From positions 60,136-124,135 of the forward strand of contig NZ_JEMF01000021.1 of assembly GCF_000591415.1 (NCBI RefSeq): DNA of 64,000 nt, read 5' to 3'. The position numbers were made by a program, and so were the translations under genes. The notes beneath the pieces are model-generated. The model searched no databases. It was not told where the DNA came from and saw only the letters and a program-made list of their open reading frames with translations. Positions 36,726 through 46,307 of the stretch are shown piece by piece. Position 1 is the first letter of the stretch. Every line of letters starts with the position of its first letter. Origin of the DNA: Cobetia crustatorum (GTDB taxonomy: Bacteria; Pseudomonadota; Gammaproteobacteria; Pseudomonadales; Halomonadaceae).

Positions 36726-38054
36726 CTAACGAGGCTTGCAGCTATCGGGCAGTTCGCCACGTTCGCCCATCGCCTGGCGCATCAAGATACGTTTCAGTTC
36801 GCTGCGATTATCAACCCAGCCCAATCCGAGGTTGCGGATCAACCGCACGCCAGGCTGGCGGCTGCCGAACAGCAATCGGAAGCCATCCATCATCTTCAGC
36901 ATCAGCGCGTTATCGCTCCGACGGCGGCGGCTATAGCGCTTGAGCCACCGCTCATCACCAAGTGCCACGCCGCGTCGATGGCCGGCTAACAGCTCCTCCG
37001 CCAGCACCGCAGCATCCATCAAGCCAAGATTGACGCCCTGACCGGCCAGCGGGTGGATGGCATGTGCAGCATCGCCGACCAGCGCCAGCCCCGGCAGAAC
37101 ATACTCCTCGGCATGACGCTGATACAGCGGGAAGCTGAAGCGCTCAGCTGCCCACTCCACGGTACCTAACGTGTCTTCAAATGCCGTCTGAAGCTCACTG
37201 TAGAAGGCGCGATCCGAGAGCGCCTGCAGACGACTAGCTTCCTCTGGCGTGGTCGACCACACGATGGAGCAATAACGCTGTGCGGCAGGGGCTGCTTCCG
37301 ACGGCTGCGCCCATTCATCATTCACCGCCAGCGGCAGGAATGCCAATGGCCCTGTTGGTAGAAAGCGCTGACGCGCGATGGCTTGATGCGGCAAGGCGGT
37401 GCGTACCGTAGTGACGAGCGCCACCTGGCCAGTGTCGTGCTCACGCGTGGCAATGCCCGCCAGATCACGCAACCCGGAACGCGCGCCATCTGCCGCCACA
37501 ACCAGCGCAGCACTGACAGAGCCGCCATCGCTAAGCGTCAGACTGACGGCTTTAGCATCTTCAAGTGAGTAAGCGCTCACTACTGATGCAGAGCCAGAAA
37601 TTGGTAATACCAAATCATTGACACGCACCCCATAGCAGCGTGTGATCGCGGGGCAACGGTCAATCGCTTGCTCCAGCGCCGCCAGGGTGACGCGGTTCTC
37701 GACGATATGGCCCAGTCGTGCCACGCCGTTGTCCTCGGCACTGAAACGAATCTCGCCATTGCCTTCCGCGTCCCAGACCTGCATGCCGGTATAGGGCATC
37801 AGACGACTGGCGGCGACTGTCGACCAGACACCGAGCCCTGTCAGCAACTGTTGTGACACCGGCGTAAGAGCGCTGACACGCGGCTCAGGGGCGGAGTCTG
37901 CTTGCCAGCTGGCAGGAGATTCACGGCCTTCGATCAGCATGACACGCAGACCCGCCTGCCCCAGCAGCAACGCCAGGGTAGCGCCGACAATACCGGCCCC
38001 GACGATGGCGACATCCGTGTCCCGCTCTGCACCCGCTGCCCGACTGTCCTTCAT
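36726..38054 (-). CDS. ubiI: FAD-dependent ubiquinone-biosynthesis hydroxylase (UbiI/VisC-like)
   Basis: A 442-residue flavoprotein monooxygenase of the UbiH/UbiF/UbiI group. The dinucleotide fold is VAIVGAGIVGATLALLLGQA, followed by the DG motif AALVVAADGARSGLRDLAG and the second FAD motif LALVGDAAHAIHPLAGQGVN. It should hydroxylate C5 of the quinone ring. The ATG at 38054 (MKDSRAAGAERD) has GGGAG upstream. It is the distal gene of pepP-ubiH-ubiI, the same order as in E. coli. UbiI versus UbiF is judged from position and text, not certain. Confidence 0.85.
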   Translation of the reverse strand: MKDSRAAGAERDTDVAIVGAGIVGATLALLLGQAGLRVMLIEGRESPASWQADSAPEPRVSALTPVSQQLLTGLGVWSTVAASRLMPYTGMQVWDAEGNGEIRFSAEDNGVARLGHIVENRVTLAALEQAIDRCPAITRCYGVRVNDLVLPISGSASVVSAYSLEDAKAVSLTLSDGGSVSAALVVAADGARSGLRDLAGIATREHDTGQVALVTTVRTALPHQAIARQRFLPTGPLAFLPLAVNDEWAQPSEAAPAAQRYCSIVWSTTPEEASRLQALSDRAFYSELQTAFEDTLGTVEWAAERFSFPLYQRHAEEYVLPGLALVGDAAHAIHPLAGQGVNLGLMDAAVLAEELLAGHRRGVALGDERWLKRYSRRRRSDNALMLKMMDGFRLLFGSRQPGVRLIRNLGLGWVDNRSELKRILMRQAMGERGELPDSCKPR

Positions 38055-38180
38055 GCCTGCTCCCTCGTGAAATATCCGCATTGTGCTGCCTGATGCCTTC
38101 AAGAAACGCTTACTCCTCGACACAAGAAGTGAGCACCTACTCTCAGCATGATCACCATTGAAGAGAGGCCTGGGTATTGA

Positions 38181-39461
38181 TCAGCGTTCAATGCCCATCG
38201 AACGTCTGGCCAGCAGACGCTTGAGCGGGGAAATCAGATTGAGCCCAATCAATCCCGCTGCGCGTGCATGCCCCAGCCAGCGACTATCAACACCGAACAA
38301 GCGAATCAGTCCATCACTGAACAGCACCACGTTATCGCGATCATCACTGCGTCGTGTCTCGAAATCACTCAGCACGCTGCTGGCACCGGCAGGCTCACCA
38401 CGTGCCTGCCCTGCCTCAATGGCAGCTACCAGATCCGTGACGCCACGTAACGCGAGGTTGAAGCCCTGCCCTGCCACCGGGTGCAGCGAATGCGCGGCAT
38501 TGCCGAGCACTGCAAGTCCGGGGCGCGTGCCTTCGCTGGCACGCACCAATGACAGCGGATAAGTATGCCGCTGACCGACGCGACGAAAGCGCCCTGCCCG
38601 TTCACCGAAGGCACGCTGCAATGCCGTCAAGAAATCGCTGTCCGGCAGGGTCATCAGGTGCTCGGCATCATCTGGTTCCCGCGTCCAGACCAGCTCCATG
38701 CGTCGTCCGGCCAGCGGCAGCAAGGCCATGGGGCCTTCGCTGGTAAAGCGTTCGTACGCCACGCCCTGATGCGGCTGGCTCATCTCTACCGTGGCGATCA
38801 ATGCGTGTTGCTCATAAGACTGCGCTGCACTGTGAATACCGAGTCGCTCCTTGAGACCCGAGCGGCCACCATCTGCCAGCACCGTCAAACCGGCCACCAA
38901 CTGGCGACCATCCTCCAGCATCAGATGGTGGCCATCGGCAGTGACGACAATCTCGGCCACGCGGGCTGGGCAATACCAGGCCAACGACAGCTCAGCCAGT
39001 CGTCGATGTAGCACCTGCCCCATCCAAGCATTCGGGATGACATGGCCAAGCGCCGGTACGCCAATCTCTTCGGCCCGCATGCGCGTCGCACCCAGATGTC
39101 CGCGTTCGCTGACATGAATGGTGCGAATGGGCGTGGCATGCTCCTGCATGGCCTCCCACAGCCCGAAGGCCGTGAAACGCTGGCGCGAACCCGCGGCAAT
39201 CGCACTGGCGCGGGCATCAAAACTGGGCTGAAAACGCGGCATGTCCGCCGCAGAAGACAACTCGTTCGCCTCCACGACGGCAACACGCAACGGGGCCTGA
39301 GGTGAGCACGCCTCTGAATGACGCTCCATCAGGGGTGCCAATGCACAGGCCAGGCTCGCGCCGACCAGGCCACCGCCAATGATCACGACGTCAAAGTGTT
39401 CTGCCTGCGCCTCGATACCGTCAGCGCTCTCTGCCGGATGACCTGCCTCACGCTCGCTCAT
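38181..39461 (-). CDS. ubiH: 2-octaprenyl-6-methoxyphenyl hydroxylase UbiH
   Basis: A 426-residue FAD monooxygenase of ubiquinone synthesis. FAD motif VVIIGGGLVGASLACALAPL, DG motif LTVLADGGRSGLKERLGI, and LAVLGNAAHSLHPVAGQGFN (GD replaced by GN in this family) are intact. It follows pepP by four bases and precedes ubiI by 126 bases, matching the classical pepP-ubiH-visC operon. The first 22 residues are a variable acidic extension. UbiH hydroxylates C1 of the ring in E. coli. Confidence 0.9.
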   Translation of the reverse strand: MSEREAGHPAESADGIEAQAEHFDVVIIGGGLVGASLACALAPLMERHSEACSPQAPLRVAVVEANELSSAADMPRFQPSFDARASAIAAGSRQRFTAFGLWEAMQEHATPIRTIHVSERGHLGATRMRAEEIGVPALGHVIPNAWMGQVLHRRLAELSLAWYCPARVAEIVVTADGHHLMLEDGRQLVAGLTVLADGGRSGLKERLGIHSAAQSYEQHALIATVEMSQPHQGVAYERFTSEGPMALLPLAGRRMELVWTREPDDAEHLMTLPDSDFLTALQRAFGERAGRFRRVGQRHTYPLSLVRASEGTRPGLAVLGNAAHSLHPVAGQGFNLALRGVTDLVAAIEAGQARGEPAGASSVLSDFETRRSDDRDNVVLFSDGLIRLFGVDSRWLGHARAAGLIGLNLISPLKRLLARRSMGIER

Positions 39462-39465
39462 GTGA

Positions 39466-40812
39466 CTACGCTCCTTCGCGCATCAGGGCCTCGATGGCCG
39501 CGACGGATTTGGGCACGCCATGACTCAGCACCTCATGGCCGTTACCCGTCACCACCACATCGTCTTCGATACGAATGCCAATGCCGCGATATTCACGCGG
39601 AATATCTGCCTCGTCAGGAATATAAAGCCCCGGTTCGACGGTCAGCACCATCCCCGGTACCAGCGGACGCGGTTCGCCATTCTCGCGATAGCTGCCGACA
39701 TCGTGCACATCCAGTCCCAACCAATGAGAGGTGGAGTGCAGATAGAAGCGGCGATAAGCCTCATCACCAATCAGTTCATCAACATCGCCTGTCAGCAGCC
39801 CCAGTTCAACCAGGCCTGTCGTCAGGTCATGCACCACCTGCTGATGAATGCCGACCAGGGTTGCACCCGGCACGACAGCCGCGATAGCGCGCTCCTGTGC
39901 TTTGAGTACCACGTCGTAAAGAAGGCGTTGCGGCTCGCTGAAGCGGCCGTTGACGGGGAAAGTACGCGTGATGTCACCGGCATAGAGCGCGAACTCAGCG
40001 CCTGCATCTATCAGTACCAACTCACCCTCGACCAGCGGGGCGCGGTTCTCGATGTAATGCAGCACACAGGCGTTCCCCCCCCCACCGACGATGCTGGTAT
40101 AGGCTGGCGCGGGTGCACCCTGCCACTGGAATTCATGCTCGATCTCGGCTTGCAGATGATACTCATGCAAGCCGGCACGGCTAATCTGCATGGCACGCAC
40201 ATGAGCGCGTGCCGAAATTTCAGCCGCGTGGCGCATGAGCGCAATCTCACGCTCGTCCTTGATCAGACGCTGCTCATGCAGCAAGGGAGCGAGGTCTTCA
40301 AAGGCGGACGGTGGGCGCGCACCACGACGTACGCCAGCGGCCAGCTCCTCACGCAGCGACTGAGCCAGTACGAGTGCCTCCTCGTCTTCAAACAGCACGT
40401 AAAGACGCTGGCGGCCATCCAGAAGCCCCGCCAGCACCTCATCACGCGCGTCATTGGTAAAGGCTTGGTCGAAGCCTGCCTCGGCGACAGCACCTTCAGC
40501 ACCGACACGAATGCCCGTCCAAGCTTCGGCCAGCGGATCCTTCTCCTGACAGAACAGCACACTTTCGCCCTCGGCGCGGCCAGGCAACAGCAGCAAGGCT
40601 GCTTCAGGTTCCGGCCAACCCGTCAGGTAGTGGAAATCGCTGTTCTGACGGAAGGCGTATTCGCTGTCGCGATTACGCTGGGCAAGTCCGGACGACAGTA
40701 CCAACGCAGCAGCATCTTGCGGCAGCTGCGCCATCAGCCGCTGACGGCGGGCGTGAAAGTTCTCCGCCGTCAGGGCGGCAGGCGCGGTCAGGATGGCAGG
40801 GGCAGTCGTCAT
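39466..40812 (-). CDS. pepP: Xaa-Pro aminopeptidase P
   Basis: A 448-residue dimanganese peptidase that removes an N-terminal residue before proline. The pita-bread metal ligands are visible: two Asp in DAGAEFALYAGDITRTF, His in SHWLGLDVHDVG, Glu in LTVEPGLYI and Glu in IGIRIEDDVVV. The ATG at 40812 has GGAG seven bases upstream. A run of nine G in the coding strand (VGGGGNACVL) is in frame here. Operon pepP-ubiH-ubiI; a 190-base gap separates it from ygfB upstream. Confidence 0.95.
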   Translation of the reverse strand: MTTAPAILTAPAALTAENFHARRQRLMAQLPQDAAALVLSSGLAQRNRDSEYAFRQNSDFHYLTGWPEPEAALLLLPGRAEGESVLFCQEKDPLAEAWTGIRVGAEGAVAEAGFDQAFTNDARDEVLAGLLDGRQRLYVLFEDEEALVLAQSLREELAAGVRRGARPPSAFEDLAPLLHEQRLIKDEREIALMRHAAEISARAHVRAMQISRAGLHEYHLQAEIEHEFQWQGAPAPAYTSIVGGGGNACVLHYIENRAPLVEGELVLIDAGAEFALYAGDITRTFPVNGRFSEPQRLLYDVVLKAQERAIAAVVPGATLVGIHQQVVHDLTTGLVELGLLTGDVDELIGDEAYRRFYLHSTSHWLGLDVHDVGSYRENGEPRPLVPGMVLTVEPGLYIPDEADIPREYRGIGIRIEDDVVVTGNGHEVLSHGVPKSVAAIEALMREGA

Positions 40813-41002
40813 GGCAATCTCCGTCGAGAACCCGCCGGGCATGGCCCGTCCGAGTCGCAAAAAGGCAAGATATGTTTGATGGGGTCAGCGGCCTCGTAAA
40901 TCCAGACCGCTGACGAGCTCTGCATGCAGTCAATCAAGTGGCGATGAGCTCAGTATTGGGCATGGTCGACTTGGCACGCGATCGACCTGGTGCGTGACAG
41001 GC

Positions 41003-41644
41003 TTAATGCGTGTCCTGCCGAGAACTCATGCCGAGGCTACCTTCGAGGCCGCCTTCCGGCAGCTGGTCATCGCTCGGCTTCTCGACGTCCGGCTGACCCA
41101 GGTGCTGCTCGGTATAGAGCAGCAACGCGGCCATGCGCACGTGATCAGCCAGTGCAAAGAGATCCGCTTCGTCCTCGGCGTTGTCGTCGTCAAGATCAAT
41201 GCCGTTTTCCAGCCCGGCCGAGATAGACTCGACATCGCTTAGTGCGTCCTTGAGCGCTCGGCTCCAGCCCTCACGAGCTTCGCTATCAGCGCTGGATAGC
41301 TCTTCCTGAAACCCAAGTGTCCATTCACGCAGACTCTGGGCACGCTCAGCCAGTGAGAACATCTCATCCGGCAGTAACGGTTCAAAGCTCATCTCGCTGG
41401 CGGCCAGACGCTCTTGATTGCGCGTGCGCCAGACAAGAAAGACTTCGCCAGCCTCACGCGTGGCGGGCTGTTCGACGCCGAGCGCCGCACACACACGGTT
41501 CAACCAGTCATCAGCACTGATGTCATCCAGCGCCAGTGCGGCAACCAGCTGGCCATCAAGGAAGGAAGGATTATTCAGGCTGCCGTGAGCCAGAAATTGG
41601 TCAGCGACAAGAGAGAAATCGAAGGTGTCATTGATGATTGCCAT
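41003..41644 (-). CDS. ygfB: UPF0149 family protein (YgfB-like)
   Basis: A 213-residue acidic cytosolic protein. The family pattern is seen in PSFLDGQLVAALALDDISAD, WTLGFQEELSSADSEAREGW and ENGIDLDDDNAEDEADLFAL, followed by EQHLGQPDVEKP. Molecular function is poorly known, though in Pseudomonas YgfB has been tied to control of ampDh3. I take the ATG at 41644; the longer frame to 41722 lacks homologous sequence. It is located before pepP as in E. coli ygfB-pepP-ubiH-ubiI. Confidence 0.9.
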   Translation of the reverse strand: MAIINDTFDFSLVADQFLAHGSLNNPSFLDGQLVAALALDDISADDWLNRVCAALGVEQPATREAGEVFLVWRTRNQERLAASEMSFEPLLPDEMFSLAERAQSLREWTLGFQEELSSADSEAREGWSRALKDALSDVESISAGLENGIDLDDDNAEDEADLFALADHVRMAALLLYTEQHLGQPDVEKPSDDQLPEGGLEGSLGMSSRQDTH

Positions 41645-41940
41645 GGAGCGGGTCCGTTGAGTCAGTGAGTTAGGAATATGAGCAGAATACCTGCCAAGCC
41701 AGAAGGTACAGACTGAGTGCATAGACTGAACGCGACAAAATGAGTAGAAGCTCGAAGGCGGCCGCGCTACGTAGCGCGTTGACCCCCTAGAAGCGGCTCT
41801 CTATAGTGGCTCGGGAATGCCCCCATCTTACCGCACTGGCCCTCCTTCTGGCTTGCCGTCCTCGCTGCGACGGTGTCGCGCAGTCAGCAGGACGCCGCCG
41901 TCAATCTGGACGACGCCGGACATGGCCCGAGAGGACCGAC
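41645..41940. other. ygfB-zapA divergent promoter region
   Basis: About 296 bases between divergent ygfB and zapA with no gene. A rightward frame is open across part of it, ahead of zapA, but without homologous sequence. No strong consensus promoter seen. Confidence 0.35.
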
Positions 41941-42306
41941 ATGAGCGAACCTGCCAAGCCCCGCAACACCACCGAGATCAGCCTGCTCGGTCGCAGCTAT
42001 ACCATCAGCTGTCAGCCTGGCGAGGAAGACGGCCTGACCCGTGCGGCGGCCTATCTGGATCTCGCCATGCAGGGTATCCAGCAGCGTGGCAATACCATCA
42101 GTGCCGACAAGGTCGCGCTGATGGCGGCGCTCAATATCTCGCACGAGCTGATCAATAGCCGTGACAGCGAGCGCGCCCTGCAAAACGACTTCGAGACACG
42201 CCTTGCCGTTCTTGATCGTCAGCTTGATGCCGCACTGAATCAGCTGCCGGCAGATTACGCCCAACGTGCTTCCGAGCGAAAAAATTCTTCAGAATCAAAT
42301 AGCTGA
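41941..42306 (+). CDS. zapA: Cell division protein ZapA
   Basis: A 121-residue FtsZ-ring stabiliser. The N-terminal globular part holds ISLLGRSYTISCQPGEEDGL and LTRAAAYLDLAMQGI; the C-terminal half, from about residue 55, is a coiled coil with DKVALMAALNISHELI. The ATG at 41941 gives the family start. It is directly upstream of 6S RNA and the 5-formyltetrahydrofolate cyclo-ligase gene, the arrangement conserved from E. coli to Pseudomonas. Confidence 0.94.
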   Translation: MSEPAKPRNTTEISLLGRSYTISCQPGEEDGLTRAAAYLDLAMQGIQQRGNTISADKVALMAALNISHELINSRDSERALQNDFETRLAVLDRQLDAALNQLPADYAQRASERKNSSESNS

Positions 42307-42379
42307 TCTTCATCAAGACCAGAATAGTCCGGGCAGGATTAGTCCTTGGGCCAACAGGCGGGGTTTGGTAGACTGGAAG

Positions 42380-42562
42380 AGTTCTCTGGGGTGTACGTCA
42401 GTTGCCGATGTCCCTCGAGCTTATAAGCTATTCCCAGGGAGTCCACTGTGCAGCACTGTGTGCATGTCCGTGCGTCGGAACGCCTAATGTACTGCGCGGG
42501 ACTACCCACCTTGAACCGCTAGGTTCAGGGCCCCCGGTAACAACGGCATCTTGGAGAACCCT
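42380..42562 (+). ncRNA. ssrS: 6S RNA
   Basis: The segment starts GTTCTCTGGGGTGT and ends ATCTTGGAGAACC, so its ends pair as in 6S RNA. The middle has the expected near-symmetric bulge arms, including GTCCGTGCGTCGGAACGCCT, and CACCTTGAACC followed by GGTTCAGGG, which mirror E. coli 6S. A TAGACT -10-like box lies at 42369-42374. The position between zapA and 5-FCL is the conserved one. 6S RNA sequesters the housekeeping RNA polymerase holoenzyme in stationary phase. Ends are approximate by a few bases. Confidence 0.93.
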
Positions 42563-42583
42563 GCCTGACGGAGATTGTCAGGC

Positions 42584-43303
42584 ATGCGCAAGCCCCCAAC
42601 GGTATACGCCGCACCTGCGAGCCTCTACTCGCCCTCGCTTTCCCCTTCTGCACCCAGCACGACTCTCTGGCCTCTGCCGGCCGAGTTAAGTCATTCTGAG
42701 GCTGACCGCCGCGCCCTGCGCCGGTTGTTGCGCCAACGCCGACGTCATCTATCACTACGCGAACGTTGCAGTGCAGAACATGCTCTATTTCGCCAGCTGA
42801 AGCGCCTGCCTGAGCTAATGCGTGCCCGCACCGTCGCCCTCTACTTGCCAAACGATGGCGAAATCGACGCGACGCTTCTCTGCCAATGGCTGACTCGCCG
42901 CGGCGCACACGTCTACCTGCCAGTATTACGCCCCTTCGCCGATAACTCACTCTGGTTTGTGCGTTATGACAGCAGCACGCCACTGGTCAAGAACCGCTTC
43001 GGCATCGCCGAGCCCGACACCCGTTTTGGTGCACATAAACGTCGCAGACTACCGGCTTGGGCGCTGGATGTGGTGTTGATGCCACTAGTCGGCTTCGATG
43101 CTACCGGCGCGCGTATCGGTATGGGCGGTGGCTTCTACGATCGCAGCTTTGCTTTCACTCGCCGTCCAGGCCCGCGACCACGATTGATCGGGTTGGCGCA
43201 TCATTGTCAGAAGGTGCCGGCCTTGCCGGTGCAGCCCTGGGATGTCCCGCTGGACGCCATCGTGAGTGATCGCGAGATAGTGCGACCCAGCCGTCAAGAC
43301 TGA
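42584..43303 (+). CDS. ygfA: 5-formyltetrahydrofolate cyclo-ligase
   Basis: A 239-residue enzyme that uses ATP to turn 5-formyl-THF into 5,10-methenyl-THF. The N-terminal RRALRRLLRQRRRHLSLRER and the conserved VLMPLVGFDATGARIGMGGG with FYDRSFAF are typical. The first 45 residues are a Ser/Pro-rich extension beyond the usual start. The ATG at 42584 is preferred; a TTG at 42575 is too close to GGAG. It lies 22 bases after 6S RNA and is probably cotranscribed with it, as in E. coli. Confidence 0.92.
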   Translation: MRKPPTVYAAPASLYSPSLSPSAPSTTLWPLPAELSHSEADRRALRRLLRQRRRHLSLRERCSAEHALFRQLKRLPELMRARTVALYLPNDGEIDATLLCQWLTRRGAHVYLPVLRPFADNSLWFVRYDSSTPLVKNRFGIAEPDTRFGAHKRRRLPAWALDVVLMPLVGFDATGARIGMGGGFYDRSFAFTRRPGPRPRLIGLAHHCQKVPALPVQPWDVPLDAIVSDREIVRPSRQD

Positions 43304-43397
43304 AGGCATGCGAGTCGAGTCGTGAAGGGGAGCGGGGGAAAAAGAAATGGTGCGAGAGAGTCACACACAGAGAGGGGCCAGAGAGAAGCCTTCCTCT

Positions 43398-43429
43398 AGA
43401 AACACCACTGCCGCCAGAAAGGCGGCAGT
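43398..43429 (-). terminator. Hairpin after the small membrane-protein gene
   Basis: CACTGCCGCC and GGCGGCAGTG pair around AGAAA; on the minus strand GTGTTTC follows, a weak T-tract. It lies just past the stop codon of the 31-residue ORF. Confidence 0.6.
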
Positions 43430-43436
43430 GCGGGAT

Positions 43437-43532
43437 TCAGGACCCCATCACAGTCTGGGCGTAGCCGGTTGCGACAACACCAATCCCGAAGATGAACACC
43501 AGGGCCATGACCAGGTCGGGCTTACGTTTCAT
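43437..43532 (-). CDS. Small 31-residue membrane protein, conserved hypothetical
   Basis: A short gene coding MKRKPDLVMALVFIFGIGVV and eleven more residues. It has a basic N-terminus, one hydrophobic span (about residues 8-24) and a small polar tail. I recall similar MKRKPDL-type small proteins with GLGVVTTGY in pseudomonads, which supports it being real; its function is unknown. The Shine-Dalgarno signal is poor (AAGAAG at about 15 bases). It is followed at once by a hairpin. The reading from 43673 would add 47 unrelated residues. Confidence 0.6.
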   Translation of the reverse strand: MKRKPDLVMALVFIFGIGVVATGYAQTVMGS

Positions 43533-43884
43533 GAGAGCGGACTTCTTTTTATATCGTCGGTGGCTTTCGCGTGACGGTTGTCGATGACTGTCATCCTGAC
43601 AGTGCTCAGATGATAGGCATCTGATCGCAGCATGACAATCGCCAAGCAACCGTTTGAATGAACGTTTTTCCACGTAGCCTTCCGCAGACTGCCGTCAATA
43701 GCCGCAAGGCCTGAAGAAAAAACAGCGTTCTGTATCATTTCCACTGATCACAGAAGAATTCTATGCGGCATTGCTGACAATCACACATAAAAAATCCCCC
43801 GCCTCCACATAGGAGAAGCAGGGGATTTTCTCATTCAAGACTTAACTAATAATCGCTGGTTCAGTGATACTCAAAACAGAAAAC
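43533..43884. other. Intergenic gap holding the ilvA terminator
   Basis: A 352-base gap between the small membrane gene and ilvA, both leftward. Apart from the ilvA terminator (43788-43829) and a probable promoter for the small gene, nothing is recognisable. Confidence 0.4.
43788..43829 (-). terminator. Terminator after ilvA
   Basis: AAAATCCCC and GGGGATTTT form the outer stem, with partial GC and CTCC/GGAG pairing inside; on the minus strand the stem runs into TTTTTTATG. Confidence 0.8.
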
Positions 43885-45399
43885 TTAAGCCAGGAACAGT
43901 CGATAAGCAGGATTGTCACTCTCTTTCCAAAAGCGATAACCAATTTCGGTGAAATACTCTTCGACCCGTTCACGATCTCCATTGGGCACCTGCATACCAA
44001 TCAGGACACGGCCATGCGAGGCACCATGATTACGGTAATGGAATAGCGAAATATTCCAGTCTGCCGGCAAGTGAGTCAGGAAGTTCATCAACGCTCCCGG
44101 ACGCTCCGGGAACTCAAAACGATAGACCTCTTCAGGCAAGCTGCTTGATGTGCGACCGCCCACCAGATGACGCGTATGCAGCTTGGCCAATTCATTATCG
44201 GTTAGGTCCTCAACCGCATAGCCCGATTCACGCAGCTTGGCCACTACTGCCGCACGGTCTTCACCGCCCGGCTTGACCTGCACGCCGACAAACACATGTG
44301 CCTCGTCAGGATTGGCATAGCGATAGTTGAACTCGGTCACCATGCGCTTGCCAATCACCTTGCAGAACTGCTTGTAAGCCCCGGGACGTTCCGGCAGCGT
44401 CACCGCGAGAATTGCCTCGCGCTGCTCGCCCAGCTCAGTCCGCTCGGCAATATGTTGCAGGCGGTCAAAGTTGGTATTGGCTCCGGAATTGATGCAGACC
44501 AACGTCTGCCCTTCCACTCCCGTCTGCTGCACATACTTCTTGAGACCCGCCAGTGACAGCGCGCCACTGGTTTCGGAGACAGCACGAGTGTCCTCGAAGA
44601 TATCCTTGACCGCCGCACATATCTCGTCAGTGTTGACAGTGATCACTTCATCGACGGTATGACGGATGATCTCAAAAGGTGCTTCACCAATCTGCGCGAC
44701 TGCAACGCCTTCGGCAAATACGCCGACCTGATCCAGAATCACACGTTCACCGGCCTCCATTGCCGCCTTGAGACAAGCAGCGTCTTCCGCCTCTACGCCA
44801 ATGATGCGAGTCTCAGGACGCAGATACTTCACGTAGGCGGATACACCCGCAATCAGGCCACCACCACCTACCGGTACAAAAATCGCATCGATGTGACCGG
44901 GATGCTGGCGCAGAATTTCCATGCCGACCGTGCCCTGACCCGCGATCACGTCCGGGTCGTCAAAGGGCGGAATGAAGGTGTAGCCATGCTCATCGATGAG
45001 CGTACGCGCATGTGCCAGCGCTTCAGGGAAGGCATCGCCCTTGAGAATGACGCGGGCGCCACGCTCACGCACTGCCTGAACCTTGATCTCTGGAGTCACG
45101 CGCGGCATCACGATGACGGCCTTCACGCCCATCAACTTGGCGGCCATCGCCAGTCCTTGCGCATGATTGCCCGCTGAGGCTGCAATCACGCCGCAGGCCT
45201 TCTGAGCCTCCGTCAGCATGGCCATCTTGTTGTAGGCGCCGCGAATCTTGAAGGAATACACCGGCTGCAGATCTTCACGCTTGATGAAGATGTTGTTGCC
45301 GAAACGACGGGATAACAAAGGCGCCGGAGAGAGCGGTGTTTCATGAGCGGCTTCGTAAACACGAGCCGACAGGATTTTCTTGACGTAGTGTTCGAGCAT
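43885..45399 (-). CDS. ilvA: Threonine deaminase (biosynthetic)
   Basis: A 504-residue PLP enzyme that turns threonine into 2-oxobutyrate, the first committed isoleucine step. The PLP lysine is in SFKIRGAYNKM, with SAGNHAQGLAMAA and the glycine loop VPVGGGGLIAG. Two ACT-like regulatory domains follow (from about residue 325, LAVTLPERPGAYKQFCKVIG, and near residue 420, FEFPERPGALMNFLTHLP), so isoleucine inhibition and valine activation are expected. The ATG at 45399 (MLEHYVKKILSARVYEAAHE) gives the usual length; the frame is open to 45492. Divergent from rpiA. Confidence 0.96.
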   Translation of the reverse strand: MLEHYVKKILSARVYEAAHETPLSPAPLLSRRFGNNIFIKREDLQPVYSFKIRGAYNKMAMLTEAQKACGVIAASAGNHAQGLAMAAKLMGVKAVIVMPRVTPEIKVQAVRERGARVILKGDAFPEALAHARTLIDEHGYTFIPPFDDPDVIAGQGTVGMEILRQHPGHIDAIFVPVGGGGLIAGVSAYVKYLRPETRIIGVEAEDAACLKAAMEAGERVILDQVGVFAEGVAVAQIGEAPFEIIRHTVDEVITVNTDEICAAVKDIFEDTRAVSETSGALSLAGLKKYVQQTGVEGQTLVCINSGANTNFDRLQHIAERTELGEQREAILAVTLPERPGAYKQFCKVIGKRMVTEFNYRYANPDEAHVFVGVQVKPGGEDRAAVVAKLRESGYAVEDLTDNELAKLHTRHLVGGRTSSSLPEEVYRFEFPERPGALMNFLTHLPADWNISLFHYRNHGASHGRVLIGMQVPNGDRERVEEYFTEIGYRFWKESDNPAYRLFLA

Positions 45400-45625
45400 T
45401 ATGGGAATGTCCTGATGTGTCACAGCGCGGGCCGCATTGGCGCGACCGACTCCCATTGTTATCAGACCGCTGGCGAGAGCGTCCAGCGCCATCGTGACGT
45501 TTACCGTTATAATATGGCGTTTTCTGACGTTGCGTTACGTGTTTTCCATGCGATGTGATGGCACGTCATCGCCCTGTTACGCGTTTGATGCCGACTGATC
45601 CATCTCCCCCGACCCGAGGTATGAC

Positions 45626-46297
45626 ATGACCCAGGATGAGCTGAAGCAGGCCGTGGCCCGCGCTGCACTTGACGAGATTCGCCCGCTATTGAACCGCGAC
45701 ACCATCATCGGCGTCGGCACCGGCTCTACTGCCAACCTGTTCATCGATGCCCTGGCCGAGGTCAAGCATGACTTCGCCGGTGCCGTCGCCAGCTCCGAAG
45801 CTACCGCTCAACGCTTGAAAGGCCACGGTATTGATGTCTTCGAGCTCAACCATGTCGGCACCGTACCGGTCTATGTCGATGGTGCTGACGAAATTGATCC
45901 GCGCCTGGCGATGATCAAGGGCGGCGGTGCTGCGCTGACTCGCGAGAAGATCGTCGCTGCCTGTGCCGAGCGCTTCGTGTGCATCGCCGATGGCTCCAAG
46001 CAGGTCGATATCCTCGGCGGCTTCCCGCTGCCGGTCGAGGTCATCCCAATGGCCCGCTCCTACGTGGCGCGTGAACTGGTCAAGCTGGGCGCTGACCCTG
46101 TCTATCGCGACGGTGTGCTGACCGACAACGGCAATCGTATCCTCGACTGCTACAACTTTCTCATTGAAGATCCGATCACCATGGAAGCGCGCATCAACGC
46201 CATCGTCGGTGTGGTCACCAATGGCCTGTTTGCCGCCCGCGGTGCTGACGTACTGCTCATCGGTCGCGAAAACGGTGTCGAACGCATCACCGCTTAA
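45626..46297 (+). CDS. rpiA: Ribose-5-phosphate isomerase A
   Basis: A 223-residue isomerase of the pentose phosphate pathway. The phosphate-binding [15 protein letters not shown], the [20 protein letters not shown] block with catalytic Asp and Glu, and [12 protein letters not shown] are all intact. E. coli RpiA is 219 residues. The ATG at 45626 has an acceptable upstream GAGG. A TATAAT hexamer at 45508-45513 may belong to its promoter, but no good -35 box matches. Divergent from ilvA, as in pseudomonads. Confidence 0.96.
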   Translation: MTQDELKQAVARAALDEIRPLLNRDTIIGVGTGSTANLFIDALAEVKHDFAGAVASSEATAQRLKGHGIDVFELNHVGTVPVYVDGADEIDPRLAMIKGGGAALTREKIVAACAERFVCIADGSKQVDILGGFPLPVEVIPMARSYVARELVKLGADPVYRDGVLTDNGNRILDCYNFLIEDPITMEARINAIVGVVTNGLFAARGADVLLIGRENGVERITA

Positions 46298-46307
46298 GGA
46301 GGCTCGC

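Noticed and set aside
40076..40084. Run of nine C within pepP suspected as another frameshift
   Set aside because: The pepP frame stays open and the encoded VGGGGNACVLHY agrees with the family, so this run is in frame.
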